NCBI GenBank assembly: GCA_964471755.1
Contig: CAYYJM010000003.1
Span: 1 to 58,603, forward strand
Direction of reading: 5' to 3'
Source of the DNA: CAYYJM01 sp964471755
GTDB taxonomy: Bacteria > Planctomycetota > Planctomycetia > Gemmatales > Gemmataceae
Length of the DNA: 58,603 nt
The notes beneath the pieces were generated by a model. It saw only the letters and a list, made by a program, of their open reading frames with translations. It searched no databases and was not told where the DNA came from. Every line of letters begins with the position of its first letter. Position 1 is the first letter of the stretch. Shown one piece after another: positions 10,401-18,287 of this stretch. Made by a program: the position numbers and the translations under genes.

Positions 10401-10439
10401 GAGAACCTGCTCGGAGCCGGTAGCGTCAAGTTGACGTGA
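4482..10439 (+). CDS. dnaE: DNA polymerase III alpha subunit with two inteins
   Basis: The replicative polymerase catalytic subunit. The PHP domain starts immediately (HLHCHTHYSLLDGAS), followed by the pol C palm (PDIDIDFCQDRR, with catalytic aspartates), the tandem HhH region and an OB fold near the C terminus. The extein parts are 4482-6533, 7728-7949 and 9234-10439. Together they encode about 1,160 residues, the usual DnaE length. Intein 1 separates GVM from YQEQ and intein 2 separates GFNK from SHTAAYA, both highly conserved polymerase sites. The ATG at 4482 was chosen because homology begins at once and the longer frame upstream is a palindromic repeat. A 10-N gap at 9264-9273 falls where DnaE normally reads SYQTAYLKAHYPVE, so residues are missing; another lies in intein 2. 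The 3' end overlaps the convergent glycosyltransferase by 14 bp. Confidence 0.96.
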   Translation: MAASGSFVHLHCHTHYSLLDGASRIPELVKRVKGEGMNSVAITDHGNLYGAIEFYRECKAGGINPIIGYEAYVAPGKRTEREAKKRGEAGFHLTLLAQNATGFKNLIKLATIAFTEGYYYIPRIDKELLEAHKDGLICLSGCASSEFSEFILKDQRAEAKRLAEYFAKLFDKNFYVEIQSNGLEIQRQCAEGAIDIANQLGLPLVATSDAHYLTRDDAPSHDILLCINTGRTRDDPNRMRYGSDLFYVRGPKEMYELFPGHADAVQRSQEIADGVDIQLDFKKRHFPVYTPPEGKTPEQYLRELCAKGLTERYGENPSERVRDRLEHELGVICRMGFASYFLIVGDFVRFAVEKGIPTTARGSACGAMVSYVLKLSHVCPLEYDLLFERFLDPNRAEAPDIDIDFCQDRRELVIQYVREKYGAESVAQIGTFGTLAARQAIKDVGRALNIPLERVIQLTKMIPEILGISIKDSLKQSVELKQAYDGDPDVHELLDIAMNLEGTNRNMGTHAAGVVIGNGPLVEHVPLQRPTRKGDDGARGNEGAGLTTQWVMGDLEKVGLLKMDFLGLRTLTLLDNAVRMIKRTRGITIDLQALPLDDPETYLLLQKGDAKGVFQLESDGIRELLKRMRPDNIRDLIAILALYRPGPLEGGMVDTYVNCKHGREVPQYAHPVMKDVLEETFGVMCIHEDTRIAMADGTEKPIREVRAGDWVHSLNHEARRFDVRECHGCGPTRREDGLRLTLENGFSVVLTDDHNVLTYGGMKEVGKLDLEKDLIAVGVHTPQDGPTGERLAPWLGEDEDVAYLLGLLIGDGCLTGTGVTIATGTQENHDKLVAWFRERLPSLELHAYHHCRSWYLGIKHPELLNSPAYGNRKKRFVHWIETLGLRVKAAQKRVPTAIFRGASSVRAAFLAGLIDADGCLAETNSGGALVSVTTISPALREDLRRLAQLEGIPVRLSAERVHFWDAATIAQLVEPFLQLKTFKGKRNGGRSVGWIPREEVLAVVRAFGSARGFCRATGCNRRSLGHNFPFVKSSTALKAGFHLGDVRYHRIKSIERVNGQQFYGMSVDEHHNLVANGIVVKNCYQEQIMRILNRLGGIELSSAYACIKAISKKKTEIIDQRKVEFLKGAVERGVTEETAEEIFRTIVVFGGYGFNKCIVGSTIVQDALTGERITVRDLFAEERSFTVHAKDANGRLVPRSVERVVWNGRKPVFRLTTELGKTITATGNHPFWTLNGWKNLEELHIGDRVAAPRILRVPTEKSWPSHELIVLGGLLSEGNTCHPSCLYYYNNDSILIDDFAQSIEQFPHTVARIDHRLDGRHEVCASTGRGSGRAQRTATGTLPQRSGAYDWAQRLGILAKKANAKFIPAEVFTLRDAXXXXICSKTLMVPFYATSSERLANDVQSLLLRFGIVSRIHRKQFKYRGTLRAGYTVHLLGVDAQERFLEYIAPHCPGRTEAIERLRNHVAVTQRGATSKDTLPAEVRDWVDEARRQKGWTWKELEERSDVSIQDFQGALASTKRGFRRETIRKLAEVLDSDRLRAAASSDIFWDRVVSIEPAGIEDTFDLTVAEDHNFVADGLIVHNSHTAAYAKVGXXXXFMAALLSSEVDDGNKRDILVEHIADARRLGVEVLPPNINTSETDFSVHGGKIVFGLVAIKGVGRQAAEEIVRARQEKGPFRDLFDLCERVDLKITKAAALEKLVKAGAFDCLWMHRAQVMHILPRAIQAATERQKDKRAGQKSLFDAFAASETSNPAAATTPESHGDAAPWSETEKLKYEKEVLDFYFSSHPLAQHERELRRYATHTAEAIKTAAANDEVLLGGMLTLIRLMNYKKPRKDGNNRYMRCKVEDITGSIECVMWADVFARYKDEIAEDRVLFVQGKVERAREEPSLVLTRIFSLDQAAKEMAKNLNLLMHLGRSRLAEIDALAEILQRSPGPVPVLLTIRDPFGRTTMLKLSRQFAINPQTFDQDALENLLGAGSVKLT
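6534..7727 (+). mobile_element. DnaE intein 1, with LAGLIDADG homing endonuclease
   Basis: 398 residues spliced out of DnaE between GVM and CYQEQ. Block A begins with Cys1 (CIHEDTRIAMADG), block B has the TDDH motif (TDDHNVLT), and the endonuclease carries both dodecapeptides: YLLGLLIGDGCL (block C) and FLAGLIDADGCL (block E). Block G reads ANGIVVKN followed by Cys+1. The terminal Asn is present, but the residue before it is Lys rather than the usual His. The +1 Cys replaces the Val or Ile normally found in GVMVYQEQ. Splicing is presumably active because dnaE is essential; that is inference. Confidence 0.93.
7950..9233 (+). mobile_element. DnaE intein 2, endonuclease-containing, interrupted by an assembly gap
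   Basis: 428 residues as written, inserted between GFNK and SHTAAYA. Block A starts CIVGSTIVQDALTG, block B has TATGNHPFWT, and block G ends ADGLIVHN followed by Ser+1, all canonical. The LAGLIDADG-like block C is IVLGGLLSEGNT. The second endonuclease motif would fall at the N run (8613-8622), just before the block reading ATSSERLANDVQSLLLRFGI, so it cannot be judged. An extra helix-turn-helix-like stretch lies at about 8926-9106 (VRDWVDEARRQKGWTWKELE onward), perhaps a DNA-binding module. The site lies near, but not at, the site of the split cyanobacterial DnaE intein (before CFNKSH). Confidence 0.92.
8613..8622. other. Assembly gap (10 N) inside intein 2
   Basis: A 10-base placeholder of unknown true length. 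It interrupts the endonuclease part of intein 2 before the second catalytic dodecapeptide. The frame happens to stay open across it. Confidence 0.97.
9264..9273. other. Assembly gap (10 N) inside the dnaE extein
   Basis: A 10-base placeholder 31 bp after intein 2. Comparison with the conserved SHSAAYALVSYQTAYLKAH region indicates that roughly 13 residues should stand here, more than 10 bases can hold. Confidence 0.95.
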
Positions 10440-11169
10440 GGCGTTCGCGGTCGGTGCCGAGAAACGCCGGCACGCCGAGCTGGATCAGCGTGGTCAGCGA
10501 GCGTACCACCTCGGCCATGTTCACCTTCGAGACGCCCGCCCGACGGTTCTCGAAGAGGATCGGCGTCTCACCGATCTTGAACCCGGCCCGGAAGCAACGG
10601 TAGAGAACCTCCTGCTGAAAGGAGTAGCCGCGCGAGACCATCTTCTCCAGGTGGGCGTCCGGCAAACGGGCGACGCGGTAGCAGCGATAGGCCCCGCTAC
10701 AGTCCTTGGCCGGGATCTGCATGAGGAAGCGGACCAGGGCGTTGACGCTAAGACTGATGAGCTTGCGCGACAGGGGCCAGCCCTCGGTGCCGCCGCCGGG
10801 AACGTAGCGTGAGCCGATCATGATGTCGTACTTCGCCATGCCGGCCAGGATCGCGGGCAGGTAGCGCGGCGGATGGCTGAAGTCGGCGTCCAGGTTGATC
10901 AGGAAATCGTAACCCTGTTCCTGGGCGTGGTGCATGCCGGCGAGGATGGCGGTGCCCAGGCCGGACTTCGGCGGACGATGCAGGACGTGAACCCGTGGAT
11001 CGGCGGCGGCCAACTGGTCCGCGAGGTCCCCGGTGCCGTCGGGCGAACTGTCGTCAATGACGAGAACATCGGCCCGGGGTATCTGCTCGTGGATGGCCGA
11101 CACCAGCGGCGCGAGGTTGTCACGCTCGTTATAGGTGGCCAGGGTGACGAGAATGCGAGAGCCAGTCAC
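10426..11169 (-). CDS. Family 2 glycosyltransferase, dolichyl/polyprenyl-phosphate mannosyltransferase-like
   Basis: 247 residues, GT-A fold, cytoplasmic face of the membrane. The start LVTLATYNERDN and the VIDDSSPDGTGDLAD motif bind the nucleotide sugar; LINLDADFSHPP holds the DXD metal site. GSRYVPGGGTEGWPLSRKLIS and the QEVLYRCFRAGFKIGETPI stretch are typical of DPM1-type enzymes that load a sugar onto a lipid phosphate. No C-terminal membrane domain, so this is the soluble DPM1 form. The GTG at 11169 was chosen for its GGAG ribosome site 6 nt upstream and because homology starts there. Sugar and acceptor are not determined by the sequence. The 3' end overlaps dnaE convergently. Confidence 0.85.
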   Translation of the reverse strand: MTGSRILVTLATYNERDNLAPLVSAIHEQIPRADVLVIDDSSPDGTGDLADQLAAADPRVHVLHRPPKSGLGTAILAGMHHAQEQGYDFLINLDADFSHPPRYLPAILAGMAKYDIMIGSRYVPGGGTEGWPLSRKLISLSVNALVRFLMQIPAKDCSGAYRCYRVARLPDAHLEKMVSRGYSFQQEVLYRCFRAGFKIGETPILFENRRAGVSKVNMAEVVRSLTTLIQLGVPAFLGTDRERLTST

Positions 11170-11279
11170 AAGCAACTCCGATTTTTGGAAGCTGGCGGCT
11201 TGCAACAACCCCGCCCTGGACCTTATCCTACGAAGGAGAGAGCATTGCGTGGACCCTTGACCCGCACAGGCGTTCGAGC

Positions 11280-11921
11280 ATGGCAGATACCGTGAGCGTG
11301 ACTTGCCCGGAATGTGGCAAGGCCGTCAAGATTCCCGAGGAACTGCTCGGCCGCAAGCTCCGCTGCAAGGGCTGCGACGAGAGCTTCGTGGCCCGGGCCA
11401 GCCGGGCGGCGGAGAAGAAGTCGGCCAAGAAGCCAGAACCAGCCGCCAAGAAACCGGAGAAGAAGCCCGCCGCCGTCGATCCCGATGCGGACGACGACGA
11501 CAACGGCCAATCGTACGGCCTGACTGAGGAGTATCTCGGGGCTCGCTGTCCGGAGTGCGCCGAGGCCATGGCGGACGAGGACATCGTCTGCCTGAACTGC
11601 GGCTACAATACCCGGACCCGCGAACGGGCGGACACCAAGTCCGTCGAGGACATCACGGGCCTGGACTACTTCCTCTGGTGGCTGCCCGGCATCCTGTGTG
11701 TGATCGCCTTCTTCGGATTGATCGGCTTCGACATCTGGTACTGCCTGGACATCAATCGTGTCGTGGGCAGTGAGTGGTACAGTTTCATCGCCCACGGCTC
11801 GATCAAGCTCTGGCTGGTGATCTTTTCGTGCTGGCCGGCATTCTACGCCGCCAAGTTCGCCATCAAGCGGTTGATCATGAACAACCAGCCGCCCGAACGC
11901 CTCAAGCGCAATCCGACGTGA
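11280..11921 (+). CDS. Zinc-ribbon membrane protein, unknown function
   Basis: 213 residues. An N-terminal MJ0042-like zinc finger (CPECGKAVKIPEELLGRKLR then CKGC) is followed by a Lys/Ala/Pro-rich, then acidic linker (about 45-78), a second zinc ribbon (CPECAEAMADEDIVCLNCG, about 90-108) and two membrane segments (about 130-155 and 170-195), ending in a basic cytoplasmic tail. This domain order is common among planctomycete proteins of unknown role. Zinc binding is expected from the two CxxC pairs; the function is not known. Confidence 0.75.
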   Translation: MADTVSVTCPECGKAVKIPEELLGRKLRCKGCDESFVARASRAAEKKSAKKPEPAAKKPEKKPAAVDPDADDDDNGQSYGLTEEYLGARCPECAEAMADEDIVCLNCGYNTRTRERADTKSVEDITGLDYFLWWLPGILCVIAFFGLIGFDIWYCLDINRVVGSEWYSFIAHGSIKLWLVIFSCWPAFYAAKFAIKRLIMNNQPPERLKRNPT

Positions 11922-11933
11922 TTCGTCGTTTTC

Positions 11934-12077
11934 GTAGGGTGGGCCGAGCGCCAGCGAGAGCCCACCGAGTCCGCTGTGACCAGCAGTCAGGGGATGGTCT
12001 GGCTTGATTCATCGTTCATCGTTCATCGTTCATCGTTCCGCCGTGGTGGGCTCTCGCTGGCGCTCGGCCCACCCTAC
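11934..12077. repeat. 144-bp perfect palindrome enclosing a 7-bp tandem repeat
   Basis: Arms 11934-11966 and 12045-12077 are perfect 33-bp inverted repeats (starting GTAGGGTGGGCCGAGCGCCA). The 78-bp spacer includes four tandem copies of TTCATCG (12008-12035). It fills the intergenic region before the cytochrome gene. It could form a large hairpin or be a mobile MITE/REP-like element. Confidence 0.9.
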
Positions 12078-12125
12078 CGTGCCTCCGGCTGTTGATCGAC
12101 CTTCCCGCCCTCGAGAGCTTGCCGC

Positions 12126-14279
<2,154 letters not shown>

Positions 14280-14284
14280 CGTCG

Positions 14285-15712
14285 ATGCACCCTCTCCACC
14301 AGCAAACGCGCCGCCACTTCCTCCGCGACTGTGGCCTCGGCGTCGGGGCGATGGCCCTGTCACAGCTCGACCGCGCTCACGGTGCCCCGGCCGCTGTCAA
14401 TCCGCTGACACCGAAGAAGCCGCACTTCCCCGCGAAGGCGAAGGCGATCATCTACCTGTTCATGGCCGGCGGCCCGAGTCATCTCGAGCTGTTCGACTGG
14501 AAGCCGAAGCTCAAGGAACTGCACGGCCAGGACGTGCCGGCCGAACTGGTCGCCGGCAAACGCTTCGCGTTCATGTCGAGCTTCAACAAGAAGCCGCCGA
14601 AGCTGATGGGAACCGTGCGCAAGTTCGCGCAGCACGGCCAGGCCGGGACCTGGGTCAGCGAGTGCCTGCCGCACACGGCGAAGATCGTCGATGACATCGC
14701 CGTCATTCGGTCGATGCACACCGAGCCGACGAATCACGCCCCGGCGAAGCTGTTCTCGCTGACAGGCTCCTCGCAGTTCGGTCGGCCGGCCCTGGGAGCG
14801 TGGGCGACCTACGGCCTGGGCAGCGAGGCCGACGACCTGCCCGGCTTCGTCGTGCTGCAATCCGGCCCGCGTGGCCCGCGCGGCGGAGCGACGCTGTACG
14901 GCTGCGGCTTCCTGCCGACGGCGTACCAGGGCGTGCCGTTCCGCTCCGGCAAGGAACCGATCCTGAATCTGGCCAGTCCGCCGGGCATCGACGCGACCAG
15001 CCAGCGCGAGGTCCTCGACGCCGTGCGTGATCTGAACGAGCAGCGGCAGAACGAGACGCTCGACCCGGAGATCGCGACGCGCATCGCCCAGTACGAGATG
15101 GCCTACAAGATGCAGGCCAGCGGCCCGGAACTGATCGACCTGTCGAAGGAGGACGCCCGGACGCTCGACCTCTACGGCGTGAAGCCGGGCAAGCCATCGT
15201 TCGCCATGAACTGCCTGCTGGCCCGGCGGATGGTCGAGCGTGGCGTCCGCTGCGTGCAGCTTTTCCACACGAACTGGGACCACCACGGCGGCTCGTCGGA
15301 GACGCTGACGACGCACCTGGACGGCGTGTGCAAGGACGTGGACCAGGCGTCGGCGGCCCTGGTGACGGACCTGAAGCAGCGCGGCCTGCTCGACGACGTG
15401 CTGGTCATCTGGGGTGGCGAGTTTGGTCGGACGCCGATGAGCGAGATCCGCGACACCCCAGGTCGCAATCATCACATCCACGGCTATTCGTGCTGGCTGG
15501 CCGGCGGCGGCGTGAAGCCGGGTCTGAACCTCGGCGCGACCGACGAGTTGGGCTTCGAGGCGATCGAGGACCGGGTGCATGTCCACGATCTGCATGCGAC
15601 GATTCTGCACCTGCTGGGGCTGGAACACACGAAGCTGACGTATCGCTTCCAGGGGCGCGACTTCCGGCTGACGGACGTGGCGGGAGAGGTGGTGACGAAG
15701 TTGTTGAAGTAG
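14285..15712 (+). CDS. DUF1501 protein, Tat-exported
   Basis: 475 residues. The N terminus has a twin-arginine signal (RRHFLRDCGLGVGAMAL, about 9-25). The body is the alkaline-phosphatase/sulfatase-superfamily fold DUF1501: FMAGGPSHLELFDWKPKL near the start, HTEPTNHAPAKLFSLTGS, RMVERGVRCVQLFH, and the C-terminal motifs WGGEFGRTPMSE, GRNHHIHGYSCWLAGGGVKP and HDLHATILHLLGLEH. Five nt separate it from the cytochrome gene, so the two form an operon. Start at 14285 because the Tat motif follows directly. Substrate unknown; the conserved His and Asp residues suggest metal binding. Confidence 0.9.
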   Translation: MHPLHQQTRRHFLRDCGLGVGAMALSQLDRAHGAPAAVNPLTPKKPHFPAKAKAIIYLFMAGGPSHLELFDWKPKLKELHGQDVPAELVAGKRFAFMSSFNKKPPKLMGTVRKFAQHGQAGTWVSECLPHTAKIVDDIAVIRSMHTEPTNHAPAKLFSLTGSSQFGRPALGAWATYGLGSEADDLPGFVVLQSGPRGPRGGATLYGCGFLPTAYQGVPFRSGKEPILNLASPPGIDATSQREVLDAVRDLNEQRQNETLDPEIATRIAQYEMAYKMQASGPELIDLSKEDARTLDLYGVKPGKPSFAMNCLLARRMVERGVRCVQLFHTNWDHHGGSSETLTTHLDGVCKDVDQASAALVTDLKQRGLLDDVLVIWGGEFGRTPMSEIRDTPGRNHHIHGYSCWLAGGGVKPGLNLGATDELGFEAIEDRVHVHDLHATILHLLGLEHTKLTYRFQGRDFRLTDVAGEVVTKLLK

Positions 15713-15723
15713 GGCAGGGCCGA

Positions 15724-16627
15724 AGGAGCAACGGCCATGACGACCGACCTCGTGCAGGGGTTCCTCGACGACATCGTCGCCCATCCGGGTGATCCGTACT
15801 TGTGGCTGATCCTGGCCGACTGGCTGGAGGATCAAGGCGACCCACGCGCCGAGTTGGTGCGGCTGACGTGGGCGTTGCAGTACGAGGCGGACCATCCCGA
15901 CTTCCCGGTACGCCAGGCGCGCGTGCAGGCCCTGCTCGCCGGCGGTATGATTCCGATCCGACCGCGTCGGGTCCTTGGCCCGGGCATGGAGTTCGCGTGG
16001 ATCGCGCCGGGGTCGTTCTGGATGGGCAGCCCGGAGGACGAGGAGGATCGGAGCGACGACGAGCAGCGTCACCGGGTGATGCTGACACGGCCGTTCTGGA
16101 TGAGCGTCTACCCGGTGACGCAGGGCCAGTGGCAGGCGGTCCTGGGGAGCAACCCGAGCTACTACTCCCGTCAAGGCATGGGCAAGTCGGTGGTGAAGAA
16201 GGTCCGCAAGGCGGACCTGGAGCGGTTCCCGGTGGAGCAGGTTTCGTGGGCCAACGCGCAGGCGTTCTGCGTCCGACTGGGTGAGCAGATCGGCGCTGGG
16301 GTGGCGCTATCGACGGAGGCGGAGTGGGAGTACGCCTGCCGTGCCGGCACGACGACACCGTTCCACTTCGGCTCCGTCCTGAACGGGGTGCAGGCCAACC
16401 ACAACGGCAACTACCCCTACGGCACCTCCGAGAAGGGGCCCTACCTGGCGCGTACGTCCCCGGTGGGTCGCTACCCATCCAACGCCTGGGGCCTGTACGA
16501 CATGCACGGCAACGTCTGGGAGTGGTGCCAGGACGGCTACCGGGCAGACTACGAGGAGGTCCCGGCCACCGATCAATTGTTTGACCAAACAACTGAAGAA
16601 GGCCGCGTGTTGCGTGGCGGTTCCTGG
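15724..16627 (+). repeat. 904-bp direct repeat, copy 1
   Basis: From 13 nt before the first SUMF1 gene to its residue 297 I found no base different from 17256-18159 (offset 1,532 bp) on reading the two copies side by side. Identity stops abruptly at the variable region. The ribosome site AGGAG lies inside the repeat, so both genes start translation identically. Confidence 0.9.
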
Positions 16628-16732
16628 GGCATCGGCGGTAGGTACTGCCGCGCCGCCCTCCGTAGCTGGTTCGCGCCGGACCTCCGTAGCAGCGCTGTGG
16701 GTGTCCGTGTCTGTTTCCGCCTGGACGGCTGA
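15737..16732 (+). CDS. TIGR02996-SUMF1 (C-type-lectin-like) protein with hypervariable C terminus, copy A
   Basis: 331 residues, no signal peptide. Residues about 5-50 are a TIGR02996 domain (FLDDIVAHPGDPYLWLILAD, then WLEDQGDPRAELVRL). Residues about 88-330 are the formylglycine-generating-enzyme/SUMF1 fold: PGSFWMGSPEDE, PVTQGQWQAVLGSNPS, PVEQVSWANAQAFC, LSTEAEWEYACRAGT, GLYDMHGNVWEWCQDGY and RGGSW. True FGE uses a cysteine pair just after GGS(W/Y); here the first position is Ile and only the second Cys (CRAAL) remains, so catalysis is unlikely and ligand binding more likely. It differs from its neighbour copy only after residue 297, in the pattern expected of a diversity-generating retroelement target. 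Confidence 0.88.
   Translation: MTTDLVQGFLDDIVAHPGDPYLWLILADWLEDQGDPRAELVRLTWALQYEADHPDFPVRQARVQALLAGGMIPIRPRRVLGPGMEFAWIAPGSFWMGSPEDEEDRSDDEQRHRVMLTRPFWMSVYPVTQGQWQAVLGSNPSYYSRQGMGKSVVKKVRKADLERFPVEQVSWANAQAFCVRLGEQIGAGVALSTEAEWEYACRAGTTTPFHFGSVLNGVQANHNGNYPYGTSEKGPYLARTSPVGRYPSNAWGLYDMHGNVWEWCQDGYRADYEEVPATDQLFDQTTEEGRVLRGGSWGIGGRYCRAALRSWFAPDLRSSAVGVRVCFRLDG
16628..16729 (+). other. Hypervariable region A (DGR variable-repeat candidate)
   Basis: Codons 298-331 of copy A. Against copy B there are 22 base differences in 102 bp, after 904 identical bp. In codons 298-327, 19 of 20 differences are at codon positions 1 or 2, and 17 of 20 have A in one copy. Invariant codons (CRAALR, APxxR, VRV) alternate with varied ones as in known DGR lectin-fold targets. 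The near-invariant GTCCGTGTCTGT and TCCGCCTGGAC at the end could be the initiation-of-mutagenic-homing segment. Confidence 0.75.
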
Positions 16733-16761
16733 AGGTTGCCTGCCTGGACCTGTCCCCGGAA

Positions 16762-16785
16762 CGAGCGGCACCACGGTCCCGCTCG
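16762..16785. other. Hairpin downstream of variable region A
   Basis: CGAGCGG (16762-16768) and CCGCTCG (16779-16785) form a 7-bp stem with a 10-nt loop, 29 bp after the stop codon. DGR targets often have a short hairpin shortly after the variable repeat; it could equally be a weak terminator, though no T-run follows. Confidence 0.4.
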
Positions 16786-16811
16786 GCGTGGAACTGGCGA
16801 GGATAACTGAA

Positions 16812-17249
16812 ATGGCGCACGACGAGAAACCGGCGTTGACTTCCGAGCAGAAAGCCCGCATCGCCGCCGTCCACGAGAACCGACGCCGCGACAAGCCCAG
16901 CCTGGAGGCCCTTGGCCGGGCAGGAGCGGAAGGTCCGTTCAAGCAAGGGTACGTCATGGCCCTTGGCGGTCTCGGAGCGGAGCTGCGCGCCTTGCGCGAG
17001 GCGGCCGGCCTGACACTGGCGCAGATTGCCGAGCGGACTGGCCTCGACGAGGCGGCACTGACGCGGCTGGAGTCGGGCCACAATCCGTCGCCGTCGCTGT
17101 ACCATCTCTGGCAGTACGCCCACGCCCTGGGCGGGAAGGGCCGATTCGTCGGCTTTGTCGTCGCCGAGATGTTCAGCGCCTCGCTGCACACGATGGGCGA
17201 TCTCCCGCCAGCCGAAGAACGGCCGACTGAGGTGATTACAGCCCCGTGA
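16812..17249 (+). CDS. XRE-type helix-turn-helix protein between the two variable genes
   Basis: 145 residues. A basic helical N terminus (SEQKARIAAVHENRRRDKPS) precedes an HTH_3 domain at about 58-110 (LRALREAAGLTLAQIAERTG then LDEAALTRLESGHNPSPSL). A DNA-binding regulator is expected; targets are unknown. The C terminus has no known domain. The ATG at 16812 was chosen because no homologous sequence precedes it. The gene is not part of the duplicated unit: no second copy follows copy B. It is too dissimilar to the DGR accessory protein Avd (a four-helix bundle) to be called one. It may regulate the variable genes, but that rests on position alone. Confidence 0.8.
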   Translation: MAHDEKPALTSEQKARIAAVHENRRRDKPSLEALGRAGAEGPFKQGYVMALGGLGAELRALREAAGLTLAQIAERTGLDEAALTRLESGHNPSPSLYHLWQYAHALGGKGRFVGFVVAEMFSASLHTMGDLPPAEERPTEVITAP

Positions 17250-17255
17250 AGCGGG

Positions 17256-18159
17256 AGGAGCAACGGCCATGACGACCGACCTCGTGCAGGGGTTCCTCGA
17301 CGACATCGTCGCCCATCCGGGTGATCCGTACTTGTGGCTGATCCTGGCCGACTGGCTGGAGGATCAAGGCGACCCACGCGCCGAGTTGGTGCGGCTGACG
17401 TGGGCGTTGCAGTACGAGGCGGACCATCCCGACTTCCCGGTACGCCAGGCGCGCGTGCAGGCCCTGCTCGCCGGCGGTATGATTCCGATCCGACCGCGTC
17501 GGGTCCTTGGCCCGGGCATGGAGTTCGCGTGGATCGCGCCGGGGTCGTTCTGGATGGGCAGCCCGGAGGACGAGGAGGATCGGAGCGACGACGAGCAGCG
17601 TCACCGGGTGATGCTGACACGGCCGTTCTGGATGAGCGTCTACCCGGTGACGCAGGGCCAGTGGCAGGCGGTCCTGGGGAGCAACCCGAGCTACTACTCC
17701 CGTCAAGGCATGGGCAAGTCGGTGGTGAAGAAGGTCCGCAAGGCGGACCTGGAGCGGTTCCCGGTGGAGCAGGTTTCGTGGGCCAACGCGCAGGCGTTCT
17801 GCGTCCGACTGGGTGAGCAGATCGGCGCTGGGGTGGCGCTATCGACGGAGGCGGAGTGGGAGTACGCCTGCCGTGCCGGCACGACGACACCGTTCCACTT
17901 CGGCTCCGTCCTGAACGGGGTGCAGGCCAACCACAACGGCAACTACCCCTACGGCACCTCCGAGAAGGGGCCCTACCTGGCGCGTACGTCCCCGGTGGGT
18001 CGCTACCCATCCAACGCCTGGGGCCTGTACGACATGCACGGCAACGTCTGGGAGTGGTGCCAGGACGGCTACCGGGCAGACTACGAGGAGGTCCCGGCCA
18101 CCGATCAATTGTTTGACCAAACAACTGAAGAAGGCCGCGTGTTGCGTGGCGGTTCCTGG
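17256..18159 (+). repeat. 904-bp direct repeat, copy 2
   Basis: Second copy of the sequence at 15724-16627. It begins at AGGAGCAACGGCC upstream of the second gene and ends at the GGSW codons. The flanks on both sides are unrelated to those of copy 1. Confidence 0.9.
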
Positions 18160-18264
18160 AGCGACCGCGGATGGAACTGCCGCGCCGCCCTCCGTGGCTG
18201 GAACGCGCCGGGCTACCGTGACGACGATGTGAGTGTCCGTGTCTGTCTCCGCCTGGACAGGTAG
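17269..18264 (+). CDS. TIGR02996-SUMF1 (C-type-lectin-like) protein with hypervariable C terminus, copy B
   Basis: 331 residues, identical to copy A up to residue 297, then different at 15 residues: 298 G to S, 299 I to D, 300 G to R, 302 R to W, 303 Y to N, 310 S to G, 312 F to N, 315 D to G, 316 L to Y, 318-320 SSA to DDD, 322 G to S, 327 F to L and 331 G to R (A to B). The position of the first catalytic Cys of true FGE is Asp here. Conservation of the long 5' part together with radical changes at putative ligand-facing positions suggests the same scaffold presenting different binding surfaces. It is followed by an oxidoreductase gene that seems unrelated. Confidence 0.88.
   Translation: MTTDLVQGFLDDIVAHPGDPYLWLILADWLEDQGDPRAELVRLTWALQYEADHPDFPVRQARVQALLAGGMIPIRPRRVLGPGMEFAWIAPGSFWMGSPEDEEDRSDDEQRHRVMLTRPFWMSVYPVTQGQWQAVLGSNPSYYSRQGMGKSVVKKVRKADLERFPVEQVSWANAQAFCVRLGEQIGAGVALSTEAEWEYACRAGTTTPFHFGSVLNGVQANHNGNYPYGTSEKGPYLARTSPVGRYPSNAWGLYDMHGNVWEWCQDGYRADYEEVPATDQLFDQTTEEGRVLRGGSWSDRGWNCRAALRGWNAPGYRDDDVSVRVCLRLDR
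18160..18261 (+). other. Hypervariable region B (DGR variable-repeat candidate)
   Basis: Partner of 16628-16729. It contains AAC codons at residues 303 and 312 and GAC or GAT at 299 and 318-320, as expected if a template carried AAC or AAT at those sites. Identity with region A resumes at each invariant codon, so no recombination with an unrelated gene need be invoked. Confidence 0.75.
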
Positions 18265-18287
18265 CACTTTGCTCTGTCGGACGAAGA

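Noticed and set aside
14360..16174. 604-codon open frame antisense to DUF1501 and SUMF1
   Set aside because: Composition is a shadow of GC-rich codon use and no domain or start signal is seen.
15724..18159. Assembly duplication as explanation of the twin SUMF1 genes
   Set aside because: The flanks differ, an intact XRE gene lies between them, and the 3' 102 bp differ in a non-random pattern.
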